Shown: positions 49,798-62,213 of the stretch, one piece after another
Layout: each line of letters opens with the position of its first letter
How positions within the stretch are numbered: the stretch's first letter is position 1
Assembly: GCF_028554725.1 (NCBI RefSeq)
Contig: NC_071668.1
Span: 2,294,001 to 2,358,000 of the forward strand
Direction: 5' to 3'
DNA length: 64,000 bases
DNA from: Zeugodacus cucurbitae
Lineage: Eukaryota > Arthropoda > Insecta > Diptera > Tephritidae
Made by a program: the position numbers and the translations under genes
The notes under the pieces: generated by a model
What the model was told of the DNA's origin: nothing
The model's database searches: none
What the model saw: the letters and a program-made list of their open reading frames with translations, nothing else

Positions 49798-52700
49798 TTA
49801 CATTTATGAAACTTTTTGTTGAAATTTAAAAAAATGGTTTCATAAAAATATTGAAGCATATTTTTCCTTTTTTTGGGTTGGTTTTAGATTTACTTCTCTG
49901 AAAGAAAAAAAATAGTAAAAAATGAATATAAAAAATTAAAAGTGATTAAATTTCTTCCGTTTTTATTTAGTGGGCCTAAACAACTTGCGATCTGAATAGC
50001 ATAAATTTGTCTCGCAAATATATTTAATCGACTTTATAGTTGTCTTTCAGATTGAAATTACCTTCGGATTAGTCTGCAACTAGTTCATTTCACCACAGGG
50101 TATAAACAAAGCAACCATTGGGTTACACTTTTGGTGCTTTATCGACACACATGTCACGCATTTCAGACGCAACAGAAGAAAACCGACGGCGCTTTGTCCT
50201 TGTGATGTGTACGATTTGCGGCTAAATCTATGTATTTTGCATTTTATCTGCCTAGTTGTTGTTCTTACTGTTGTTGTTGTTGTTGTTGGCAACGTTTAAC
50301 TTGCACATGAGTTTGCCTATTACAACTGTGTACTCGCGGGAGTGCGTTATGTGCTGTGTTGCTTCATGTATTGTACGCTTAGCGCGGTAGACTTTGGGAT
50401 CTGTTGGTGTGCCATGTGCGTACAACAATAGCAACAATGTCGCTACTGCAGCATACATGCTAGCGTTAGTGGAGTTTGGTTTCATTTTGTACTTGTATAG
50501 CTTTTGTAAACCCCTCACTAGTGTAAACACACACTCCCACACACACACACACACATATGATGAGAGACATATGTACATGTATACACCGAGATGGAGCGAG
50601 GGGTTGTGAGCGCGGCAGTGACGCAAATTGACGGATGTTCGTTGCTGTGTTGACGCGAAATTTTCGTATTTTTCACTTTCCGCGCCGCGCGCGATGACAC
50701 CAATTTCGTTTTAAGCAGTTCGCGGCGGTTGTTGTTGTTGTCGCCAGTAACAGTAACAACAATATGCCGATTCCTGTTTCACTAATGGGCGTCTTCCTGA
50801 AGTGTTTTTGCAATGCAAATTCAATAATATTGCGTCACTATTGCGAATTTAATAAAAGGCTTCGTTTGATGTTATCCGAGTATAAGGAAATTAAGCTTTT
50901 AAGCTATTTACAAGGCTTACCCTTTCCAGGGTAAGGAAATATTTATGTTGCTATGTTGTATTTAAGGTGTAGACGGCTTCTTTAGCTTGTGAACATAGAT
51001 AATATTGAGACAAATGAATTAGAATGATATATCTCAAAAAGCTTAAAAAGCTCTTTAGCGAAGCTTTACCAATAAATTAAGCTTAGATCATCCATGTTGT
51101 ATAATAGATCATCTCTAAGCTTTTTTGCTTGATGAATCTATTTTTTAAGCTCATTTTTTCAGTAACTCGGGAGAGGGAAGTATCTGTATAGCAGCTTTCT
51201 GCAGTTTTACTAGCAGAAGCTCCTCTTAAAGACTATATTACAATCTACCTTTAGTTGTTCTTACCAGTCAAAGCTTTTGTATTATTCCTGCTTTAAATTT
51301 CTATTTATTATATTTTCTTCTATCTTGCCATAAAGCTTTTTCGAGCTTTATGAGTACTATTAATTAGAGAAAGGTTATATGAAATGCTACCAGATCTATC
51401 TTATATTAATGTTCAATAATAAGTATTGAAGATTAGAATAAATTTCCGTCCTATCCTTAAACACTATCAGCCATTGCATTAGCATTTAATATCTTTCAAC
51501 TAATCACCGTTATTTTTAATACGCTGGAAATGATACTCCATTCGCCTGCATTAATGAAGCAAAGGCACATTTCTTCAATTAATGTTTTATGATTTGGAAT
51601 CCTGTTTCCTTTTCACATTTCTCCACTTTTCATGCTCCACTCCACTCGCAACCTTTTCCGTTATTAAACCGAGTTTAGCAACGCTGCGGCCAGCAACGGT
51701 AATAATATGCGGAATGCAGCGCGGACTCTGGCGAAAGTCATAGATTGTGATGCAGTCGCTTTGAATGCTAATTTTTATTATTATAATTTCTTTCATTTCA
51801 ACTTCAGCTCATTATTTGCGCCGACATTCTTTCTAGTTTCCTTTACGCGAATAATACGGCGCATGCAATTTCGATTTGTCTTCTAGTGGTGTAAGTGCAT
51901 TTATTGATAGACGAGCGTATAATTTTTCATAGACAACAGTCTGTGTCCGGGAGCCATTTACCAACCGCCAACCATACTCCGTCCGCCGCAGCGTTGCAAT
52001 GGCATCATCGTTACATTCCAACCGCGTGGCATTTATAATCCATCCTTTGTGTTCGTCTGTCGGCGACTTATGCTGCGAGCTTTTTCATTTTCTTCGTACT
52101 TTCTTACGGTCTGTTACGCCGTTCGCTAGATAATTAATGCATTTATTGTTTTCTATAACAATGCATCGGAGAAAAAGAGTGTAAGAGTGCATAAGAGCAC
52201 TTTTAAGCGCTTCTCCTGTAGTCTCTTCCGTTGGCCGTGCAATCACTTGGATCGTCTTTAAGTGAATTATGAGTAATTGTGAAGCGGCGTATTCGAGTGG
52301 ATTTAAGCAATAAAATGCTATGAAAGAATTTCCGTTGAACTTTCCATGGCTCATGGCTTTGTGTGATAAAGCATTCAGTAATAAATGGAAAGAAGTTAAA
52401 TGGCGAGAGTTTGAGTAATATAAGAATTCTTTTGTTATTAACGCGTTGAATGGAAAGCATATTTTTATTAATTTTCTACTCATTTTGTAGAATTTTTAAT
52501 TAAAGCCTTTTCCGAAGTCTATTTCAGCATCTTATCTGCACCTAACAATTATTTATTCTATGTTCATATAACCACAAGCTTAAATAGCTTAAACAACCGT
52601 TCGTCCATTCATTCGATAATTCGATAGTACGAATTGATAACATAGCAATATGACAACACGTGTGCGCATAGATTTGCGATTTCACTTGCTATCAATAATA

Positions 52701-54341
52701 TCATAAATCAAAACTAATCTCGGTAGACATCATCTTATCACAACTATATCCACTTCTGACAGCTCTTTGGGCGCATAAGCTTACATGCACGAGCGCGAGA
52801 CGGAGGGACATTCGTGATTTCTCTACTTGCACGACTATATGCATATATGAAGGCATATATAGCGATATATATGCGAGTCTGTAGGTAACTCCATAAGCTA
52901 CCCGGCAGGAAAGTCAAATATGCTTATATTGGAGATGTGAGAGAATATCTCTGGCATAATACTGAAATCCAAACGAAAAGGTTTTCTAAATGAGTTTGAT
53001 GACCTTGACGTTATCGAAAACTTTTATCCTTGGACCATAAGGAGTAATTAATATATATACTGGGAAGTTGTCTAGATTGGACTTATGAAAAGTTCTTTGA
53101 GAGACACTGATGATCTTTGCAATCTGACTTAATTTTGAATTCATTTATGTCCACAGTTATCAGATTATTGATAAAAAGAAAGGAGTTCGAAAATGAAGTT
53201 TTATGCCGATAAAAGGAAGTCATTCGTTCAAAATTTTGATACAGGGCTTCATTAGAGAAAATGATATGTGTGTATGTGGGGGAGTTATGATTAATCACGC
53301 TGTCAATCGTCACTCACTTAGCCGTTAATAAATGTCACAACACGTACACGTATGAATACAGCGCATGTTGGTATATGTGTGAGTATGCTTTGGGTAAATA
53401 TGACGAAGATGGGGCATCAATGCTGGTCGCATATGTCCCAAAAATTATGCATGAACGTAATTCAACTCGCAAGTATAGATATTAGTGTCGAATAGTCGGG
53501 TATACAAGGGGGTAGACAAGTTTTACTAAATGAAGGCCAAAAGGTTGCATGGAAACTGGGTAACATAGTGGAATATAATGCTTTAAGACTCAATTCTAAT
53601 TTGATATAGAGTTAGTTTAATAATAAATATATCGGGTTTAACACCAGAGTTTTTTTTGGGTAAAAATTATTTAAATCCTGTTGTTACGGCTATTTCTAAA
53701 TTTCGAAAACTAGTTCACACCGTAAAGCTAAGACTTGAAGAAAGAAACCAGCCAAAATTACAGCAACCACAAATGAAAAACTCTACTTCGAAACAGAGAA
53801 AACGAAAGCAGAGTTCCTAAAGCTCCATTCATTGAAAGATATACAGATATGTACAGCGAAAGAAATAGTCGAAAAATGTGTGGCATATTTAAGTGAAATA
53901 TTCTTCGCGTGCATTTCTGCTTGAAATGAACAATATTATTGAAGCTCATAAGCGCAACATTTTGCAACGAAAGTGGTGTGTGGTTTGGTGCAAATCGGCT
54001 TTTCGCTTTCCGACATTCTGCAGTACTTTCTCATTTTCGCGCATTTCACTATTCATACATTTGGCAAGAGCGTTTCATGGTATACCGCGTCTCCCTGGCA
54101 TGCTTGGTGCACTTCAATGCCGCGTTTTTGCATACACCACAGCGCAATGACTGCAGCAGGCAAGCGGTTCAAGTATGTATTTCGACAGTGATAGATAAGT
54201 TGAGTGCAAAATTGATATTTAGTCATATTTCAAAACATTTGTTGTTGCTTTGGAAAGAAAATATATAAATGTTGGTAAGTAGGAGTCACGGTATGAATGC
54301 AATTGCAGAGGAAATGCTTGACCTCTTACACATAAAATATT
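49798..54341. other. Non-coding stretch
   Basis: No gene recognised. Contains a TTG tract (50270-50287), (CA)n (50526-50556), a TTG tract near 50730, and a dense run of AGCT words (50892-51345). The 132-codon minus-strand frame at 52085-52483 lacks recognisable motifs. Confidence 0.6.
50526..50556. repeat. (CA)n microsatellite
   Basis: CA dinucleotide array with one CTCC interruption. Confidence 0.85.
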
Positions 54342-54981
54342 TTAAGGGGGTATTCTGGAAATTTAGGCATTTTCTAAACTAAGATAAAAAATGAAAAACA
54401 TTTTTACTATCCATTTTTTGAAATGTTTTTTTATTGACATTTTAATAATAAAAAAATGCAAGAAAAAAACAGAAATTCGTCGAAATACGGGTCAACCCTT
54501 GTAGAGATCTAAAACAAAAAAACAAGAAGATTCTTCATTGGTAAGGATATCGTTATCGGGTTGACCATTTTCAAAAAAATGGCGTCGACTTGAAAAAAAA
54601 TTTTCTTTTGACCCGAATTTTTCGACCTTTTCGATTAAGTTAAAAATACTTCAAATCAAAATTTTTGGAAATACAAGGCAGACACGATAGAGCATTGTAT
54701 AAAGAAGATATATATCAAATTGCAAAGGAGTCGGTTCAGTAGAATTTGAGATATCATGTCAACCACCTCAAAAAAAGTTGTTTCGAGAAAAACCCGTTTA
54801 AAGTTTAGAAGACCGCTCGGCCGGCTCGGACGCCACGTCACAAAATCGGCTGTATCTCCGAAAATAAGTCGAATTTTGAAAAATCCTTCCAAGGTGATAT
54901 TTTTGAAAGTCTAAACTTTCAAAATAAGCAAAAAAAAAATTGATTCTTTTTTTTAAATCTTAGACCAGAATACCCCCTTAA
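54342..54981. mobile_element. TTAA-flanked element 3 (non-autonomous, 632 bp)
   Basis: TTAA at 54342-54345 and at 54978-54981 brackets a 632-bp unit. Its first 13 bases, GGGGGTATTCTGG, are an exact inverted copy of its last 13, CCAGAATACCCCC. Inverted similarity resumes a little further in (CTAAGAT followed by A-runs on both arms), offset by about 18 bp on the left. The interior has long A and T runs and no transposase ORF. The exact TTAA duplication and clean termini suggest piggyBac-type mobilisation and a fairly recent insertion. It shares architecture, but not sequence, with the elements at 19834 and 29324. Confidence 0.85.
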
Positions 54982-55994
54982 TACCGAAGAAATTGGGAGT
55001 TATGAATTTGAATGGTCGATATAGTTTCTCTAACTCGAAATAGTTGTTATGTTAAACTCATAACGTCTGTTGACTATTTGAACAATCTCTACTCTATAAA
55101 CAATCTTCTATTCTAGATATACATTCATATGTGCCTAGAGTATCTTTTTATCTCTTCCTACTAATTACGGCTTCTTAAGCGGAGGCTTTACAAGAGATTC
55201 TTCATTATTAGGCGCTGTGAAAGATCTATAATTCTCTTCCCTCTCACCCTCTACTATCTCTTTTCTCACTCATTTCACTCTTACCTATCTTCTAGTTCAC
55301 CCAATCAATCCATTAAGATTAAATTGGTTTTTAAAACTTCGTGAATTTTATATCCAAAGCCTACGTGACTTAAGGTACTTTCATAGTACTTGATTGACTT
55401 ATCAGCAGTCAGTAGTAGAGTCTCATTCTCTTCTCTCTTTCTGTCTATTGTGTCTCTCTTCTCTCTCTATTTTCGCTCTAAAGTCTCCTCTAGAACAAAT
55501 CCATCAATATCAAACTGGTTTGTCCTCAATTTTTTCTCTAAAAAGACTTTAACAACTAACTGTACCTAAGTTTTCATTTTACTTTCGTCACATACTCAAA
55601 TCATAACTTTCAATCTGTGCTTTCCAGCTTTCACTTGTTGTATTTGTGGCGAAAAAAATATTGAAAATAATTACCGCTAACACAATTAGTAAATATGTAA
55701 AAATGCTGTGACCGCAAAGAGTGCTTTTAGAAATTGTTAATGATGCCGGAAGCCGCGATGCAAATTAAGTTTGTCGCAAATAAAATATGAAGCAACAACA
55801 ACAAGAAAAAAATTAATTAAAATGCATGCATTTCTTTGTTTTGCAGCGCGCGCCACAGCAGGCGGAAATGCGTGTGACACCTGTCGGCAGTGTGCCAAGG
55901 CGGCAGAGGAGAAGGCAGCAGAGTGCATATTTGCTGGCTGATGACTAAAGTTCACCACTACGAACAAAAACCGCGCCAACAATAGCAACAATAA

Positions 55995-56350
55995 TATTTT
56001 ACTGCAACCACTCGAGCGAGAGAGCGCGCGAGAGTGGCAACAGCAACAGCAATAGCAACAAAACAAATTGTCAAATGTCAACGCGAATGTCAGCGGTGAA
56101 TGTGGCGCTGCGTGTTTTTATGCAAAACAAGGTATTCATACATTGTGCGCAGTTGGCGAGTGAGTGAGTGAGTGAGTGAGTCAAATGCGGACGGCGGACG
56201 GACACAGAAAAAAAACAAACTACCACATCCTTCAAAAGTGGCAGCCAACAAAGCAAGCAGCGCAAGAATCAGACGAGACAACACAGCGGCGCGCAGAGAG
56301 TGCGCTGACAAGGATGACGACTGCGAGCTGCAGACAGACGAGAAAGCGGT
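55995..56350. promoter_or_regulatory. Candidate GAGA-rich regulatory segment
   Basis: GAGAG words occur at about 56017 and 56029, with a CGCAGAGAGTGCG block near 56295 and further GACGAGA words. They lie beside a (GAGT)6 array, in DNA clearly richer in G+C than its surroundings. In flies GAGAG is the GAGA-factor site, common at promoters and Polycomb response elements. No TATA box, initiator or transcript start can be assigned, so function is an inference only. Confidence 0.25.
56158..56181. repeat. (GAGT)6 microsatellite
   Basis: Six tandem GAGT units within the GAGA-rich segment. Confidence 0.9.
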
Positions 56351-57752
56351 GACGCGAATAAACAACAAAAAATTAAATAAACAAGACAAACGCGCAGCAA
56401 ACTAAGCCAACAATCACGGTGGACGGAGCGGCGCGGGCAAGCGCGGGTTGCTGACTACGGCGTAGCTAAACAAAAGCAGCTGGCTGGCGAATTGTGAAAT
56501 GGGTAAATTGAAAAAATAGCCGCAAGCGCTGCTAACGATGTCGCTTTGCATTCCGCTAAGTTGCTTAGCGCGCTGCGGTCTGGCGTGGGTGGCGCACTCC
56601 CCCCAAAAGACCGACCCGTATCACGTGCGCAGCGGGAAGCCGTTGGATGTGGCACGCTGTTCTGTTGCTTGAACTATGCCAACAGAAATGCAGTTATTTA
56701 CGTGCACACAATTATATAAGCAAATAGACGATTTAAAATTAGTTCAATGTGTAAATAAGTTGGTGAAGAAAATAGCAGCAGTGGAGGCTTTAAGCTTTCA
56801 CTTTGTTTTTATTTAAAGATATTTTGTATTATATTTATTCTATTTATTTATTGGTATCGCAATATTTACAGCGAAATTCCACACATATATGTATATCCAC
56901 TTATTACTTTGCCTGGGTTTACTTTTCATTTATTTCGGTCAGCCGCAAAGCCTTACTGTGGCCATTCAAGTCAATGCCAGATGCCTGCCTATATATGAGC
57001 GCAAGTGTGTGTGTGTGCATACGTGCTGTGCTCATGTGTTCGTGATAGACAGTTAGATAGACAAACGTGCAGCATTTTAGTGTATTGCCAAAAATTACGT
57101 ATACGCCCAGGCATGCCGACCTCAACGCCCTAAAGTGCTATAAAAATTTCAACAGTTGATTTTCATGCTGGATTTGCCTTAAACACTCAACTAAAAGGAA
57201 ACTTAGGCAAGCGTAAATGAAGCACGAAACGTTTGTGCTCTCTTCACTTGATTTGCTTTCTTTTCTGTATATGTTATTTAGGGTTAGTCGCGCTTAGCTC
57301 TGCCGCTTGCTCACCTCCTTGTCGAAAAATGTATTTGTGGAGAAATAGTTTTTGGGAAATAATAAAAGTGTGACAGAGCGAACTAGATTATGCCATAAAT
57401 AAGCTAACTTGAGTGTAATTATCAATCTTTTGCATAAAATTATAGTCTATGTAGCTTATTTGGTATTTTATTTCTAATTATTTCTACAAAAATAAATAAT
57501 ATATTATTAATATTTAATTCCTTTTTTTGCATATGAAGCTTCGTTTATTAGTATATTATTTTTAGTTTTAAATTCAGTGTACTGTGGCAACACCTCTGAC
57601 TCCGCTACCCACATCAAAAGTTAAGCTCTGTCATATATTCTCACCCAATGCCAGCCATAGTCGCCTCTACACTGGAGATTAAATAAGTCTACCCTTTTTT
57701 ATTAATTCGCTGGCGACGCTCGGGGTACAAATGCAAAAAAAATACAAAAAAC

Positions 57753-58450
57753 AAGAAAAAATATTAACTTCGGCTGTACCGAAGCCGTGCATTTCTTTTA
57801 GTAACTATGTGTTTAAGCAAATCTAAAGACGTAAGAAAAAGTAAGTAATAAAAAGAAAACATTTTACTAAATCTTTTTAGCCGGGTTGGTTGCTAGAAAC
57901 ATTAAGGTTATATAGTTAACCGATCTGAACAATTTCTTCGGAGTTTATATTATTACCTTAAGCAGTAATCCATGTCAAATTTCGTGAAGGTACCACGTCA
58001 AATGCGAAAATTTTCCATACAAGCCATTGATTCCGATCGTTCAGTTTGTATGGCAGCTATATGCTATAGTGAACCGATCTGAACTATTTTTTTCGGAGAT
58101 TAAATTATTTCTATAAACAATAACTCACACCAAATTTCGTGAAGATATGTAGTAAAATGCGGAAGTTTTCCATACAAGCCATTGAATCCGATCCTTCAGT
58201 TTGTATGTCAGCTATATGATATAGTGGTCCGACATCGGCAGTTCCAACAAATGAGCAGCTTCTTGAAGAGAAAATAATATCTGCAAAAAAAGATATCTTA
58301 AAAACTGAAGGACTAGTTCGTATATATACAGACGGTTCAACATACTGATCATTTACATATATGTATGTATACTTCACAGGGCCTCTGACGCTTTCTTCTG
58401 GGTGTTACAAACTTCGTGGCAAACTTAATATACCCCGTTCAGGGTATAAA
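57753..58450. mobile_element. DINE-1/Helentron-like dispersed repeat, copy 2
   Basis: Collinear with 14291-15004. It begins with an ACAAGAAAAAATATTAAC lead and a CTTCGG-CTGTA-CCGAAG hairpin, and ends in the TATACCCCG-TT-CAGGGTATA hairpin (58429-58448) with one mismatch relative to copy 1. Copy 2 lacks about 20 bp just after the first hairpin and lacks the (CAGA)n plus ATGGCTAAATCGACTCAG block present in copy 1. The two copies are otherwise close along their length. Non-coding. Confidence 0.75.
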
Positions 58451-61220
58451 AAAATATTTAAAAAAATTTAGGGGGTCGTGGCAGCTTTGCAGTATACTGC
58501 AATATTAGCTTTAAGCCAAAAATATGTTTATTTTGATGCTTAAAATGGTCCAATTTGTAGTTCATTCTCTTATTTATTATAAAAATATCTCCCTTTCATT
58601 CAATGAGTTTATATATTGTTTTACAAATACTTCAAAAGCTTTCCAAAGCTGCTTTCTTTACTTTACCATTGCAACATCCTAGAAATACCAACAAATAACT
58701 CACTTATATTTTATTTTATGTATTCTAGTATTATAACGGCATTGCACCCCATAAAAATAAGTTCTTGTTTATTGTTGTTAGTACCGCCGCAAGTCAAATA
58801 TATCGTCACAATTTGAGTATTTTTCCATTATTTCATTTTTTATAGCGCTCGCTTTGTATTCGCTTTTGCACAAATTCCCACTTTTGCATGCACTTTTAAT
58901 TTCATTAACAAATCAAATAAAGCACGAGTTCTTCTTGTTAGCACATCATTGCGGACGTACCCAAGTCATTGCGACTCAAATTCAATTCAACAATACAAAT
59001 CACTTTATTCAAAGCGCGCTGGCGTTCGCTCACCCACACTCAGCTCGCAACAGCAACAGCAACAGCAAAAACAAATAAAATGAGAAATAAAAAAAAAGAT
59101 GGGGGAAATATTTTTGCAGCGCAGAAAACCGTGCAATCAAGCGCACGTGCTAACTGTAAAAATAGTCAAAATGTAAAAACGTCAAATTTGGAGCGCTCCC
59201 CGCGCGTACCTCACCTCATGGCTGTCGGCCACCCCCGCCGGTTAGCCTCGTTAAGCGCCCAAATATTTACTCAATCAATTTTTCGCCGCGTTGCGCTGTC
59301 GGTGGTTTTTATCGCTTTGCTTGCTTGCTTGCTTGTTGGCGCTCCGCTTTTTCGGTTCATCAATTGCAGTTATTGCGCGCTAAATTCAGTGCGCGTCTTC
59401 AGCGCTTCTGCTTTTTCGTCAATAATTTGCGTTTTTTATTGTTCTGCTCAAGTGCATATGCTTTTGTTTGGCGTTTTTCCTACTCTACTTGCATCGGTTT
59501 TTAATTTCTTCGTTTCTACATCTGCTCGCCGCCTTCTGCTATTTGTCCCGCTTGTTATTCTCAACTTATGATCGCTTTGTTTTTGGCTTGCTTTGTTAAA
59601 GATGTTGTTTTAACATTTCAATTTATTGTTGCTGGGTTTTTTCTCATATCTTGCTATTTAAATACTCATGAAACTAGAAATATGAGTATTACAAGGAAGA
59701 AATAATTATCTGTTGGTTTAAGACGATGGATATGAACTCAAGGATTAGTAGTCCTGGAAAATAATATTCCAAAGCTGACTCTCCTCATTTGAGGCTTATT
59801 AGAAGAGTCTACGGACCATTATTCGTCGAATACTCGGTATCGGATTCCCAACCCCTAAACCCTTTTTTCTTGGACTTTTCACATCTGTGTTTTGGTCCTA
59901 ACTTTGCTATTCAGGGCTCTTTTTCAATATCTTCAGACATGTTCCTAAGGTTGGGTCACCTATATATGTATGCCTCTAGGCTCTCTAGAAGAGATGTAAT
60001 CGGCTTGGATGTAACCACCTTGAACCATCTTTTATACAGCTGTTGGTTAAGTTTTCAGCGAAAATAAATGTCAATTGGCCGCTTGAAATGAAAAATGTGT
60101 GCCTTAATTTTTATGAAAATATTAACTACAGTTATAAATATGAATTGCTGCAGGAACAGTTTTAATAGCATTTCACAGCACCCCTGCAAACTGCAGCTGG
60201 CAACAGCTGTCCATGTGCCACTGACCACTGACCCCTCGGCGGGTGGTGGTGCAAAAGAAGTAGAAGTCCTGTTCGACCAGCGCTAAATGCTCTTGGCACG
60301 CTGCAAATCGTTGCACCGGAAACAGCGTAATAAAAACTTATGCTTGTTGCACACACAACAAGCGCAACAACAACAACAAAGCGATTCGCACAATAACCAC
60401 AAGCAAATTGCATGCTGCATATTGCATGCATCAGCAGCGGCGCGACGCGACACAACGTCATGGCGTGGCATTGAGACGTGCCACGAAGCGAGAGTAGCGG
60501 CAGCCGGATGTTGGGTGCAATTTGACGCTTCCGCTTGTTGCGGAAATACGCAGGAGCAGCGCTGCTCTGACATTGCGCCGTGCGTGGCGCTTGTATTTTA
60601 CTAAAAATATTTCAATATTTATAGTTTTGTGTTAACACACACGCACACATACACATACAGTGCTTATGCTTATGCGCACAAATGCATGAAATGAAAATAA
60701 CACATGCACATTGCTGCAACAAAAGTGCTGCACAACGAAATTACGCCAAATATTTTGTTGACTAATTTCATTTTATTGTTTTAATGAAAATAATTCGCCA
60801 ACAATTTTGCTTAACTCTCAATTTGTTGCCATTAATTTTTATTGCACTCGCACACACAGACACACGCATGCATGCATGCTCCGTTATTGCATTAATTTAA
60901 AACAATTTATGCGTACACGCGTTCAGTGGAATTCCGCGTCCAATGGCGGAGATTTCGAAAATCAGAGAAAAACGTTTAGCAAATGCTGTTAGCTGCAATT
61001 ATATGCCATGCTATGCATTTAGTTATTCGTTATTTTGCCAGCAACAGAAATCAAAATGAAAATAAATATGCTTGATGAGTAGCAACAATGGTATTGAATT
61101 AGTTTCATTTTGTATTCGCTTAAATACACTTTGATAAAACAAAGCCTACATGGCAACATAGTCCACAAAAATAATTAGTTTTGTATCAGTTTCTCATAAT
61201 TCGGTCGATTTGAACAAAAC
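58451..61220. other. Non-coding stretch
   Basis: No gene recognised. The 200-codon frame ending at 59571 starts in AT/CA-rich sequence and runs into a T-rich strand, producing a Phe/Leu/Ser/Cys-rich peptide. That is typical of stop-poor pyrimidine DNA, so I do not call it. A CAA tract lies near 60365-60378 and GCAT repeats near 60867-60880. Confidence 0.55.
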
Positions 61221-62213
61221 TTTGAAGTTGAGGTTGTCTTCTAAGTTGACGATGAGGTTGAAGTTGTAGTTGAAATTATTGCAGTTGAAGTTGAAGTTGA
61301 AGATGAGGTTGAGGTTGAAGATGAGGTTGAGGTTAAAGTTGAGACTTAATTAGAGATTTAAGTTGAGGTTGAGGCTTCGGTTGAAGTTGTAGTTGAAGAT
61401 GAGCTTTCAGTTGAAATTGGACTTGACTTGAATTTGAGGTTGAGGTTGAAGTTGAGGTTGAATTAGAGATTTAAGTTGAGGTTGAGGCTTCAGTTGAAGT
61501 TGAGCTTTCAGTTGAAATTGGGCTTGAGGTTGAGTTTGAAGTTGAGACAGAATTAGAAATTTAAGTTGATGTTGAGGCTTCGGTTGAACTTGTAGTTGAA
61601 GTTGAGCTTTTAGTTGAAATTGGACTGGAGGTTGAAGTTGAATTTAAGGTTGAAGTTGAATTTGAGGTCGAGGTTGAAGTTGGGACTGAATAAGAGATTT
61701 AAGTTGAGGTTAATGATTCGGTTGAAGTGTTGAAGTTGAGCATTTAGTTGAAATTGGACTGGAGGTTGAAGTTGAAGATGAGGTTGAGGTTAAAGTTGAG
61801 ACTAAATTAGAGATTTAAGTTGAGGTTGAGGCTTCGGTTGAAGTTGTAGTTGAAGATGAGCTTTCAGTTGAAATTGGACTTGACTTGAATTTGAGGTTGA
61901 GGTTGAAGTTGAGGTTGAATTAGAGATTTAAGTTGAGGTTGAGGCTTCAGTTGAAGTTGAGCTTTCAGTTGAAATTGGGCTTGAGGTTGAGTTTGAAGTT
62001 GAGACAGAATTAGAAATTTAAGTTGATGTTGAGGCTTCGGTTGAACTTGTAGTTGAAGATGAGATTTCAGTTGAAATTGGGTTTGAGGTTGAAGTTGAAT
62101 TTGAGGTGAGTCTGAATTAGAGATTTAAGTTGAGGTTGAAATAAAAGTTGAGTTTGAAATTTATGTTTAGATTGAGCTTGAAGTTGAACATGAAATTAAG
62201 GTTGAGGTTTACG
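61221..62213. repeat. TTGARG satellite with 457-bp higher-order duplication
   Basis: Nearly 1 kb of degenerate TTGAAG/TTGAGG hexamers, almost free of C on the plus strand. Subunits are marked by AGARATTTAAGTTGA boundaries at 61351, 61464, 61554, about 61691 and 61808 (spacings roughly 113, 90, 137 and 117 bp). The block from 61317 to about 61603 recurs at a constant 457-bp offset (61774 to about 62060) with very few differences, so four subunits were duplicated as one unit. One frame reads as alternating Val-Glu but meets a TAA in each ATTTAAG boundary, so it is not an open gene. Confidence 0.9.

Larger units (their letters stand above)
54982..57752. other. Non-coding stretch with pyrimidine-rich and GC-richer parts
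   Basis: 55130-55560 is markedly CT-rich. 55840-56670 is GC-richer and holds GAGAG words and a (GAGT)6 array. The rest is AT-rich. Open frames on both strands of 55737-56655 overlap and show no domain. Confidence 0.6.

Noticed and set aside
58969..59571. 200-codon open frame on the plus strand
   Set aside because: Non-ATG upstream part comes from CA/A-rich sequence, and the second half is a T-rich stop-poor run. Hydrophobic stretches reflect base composition rather than designed membrane segments.
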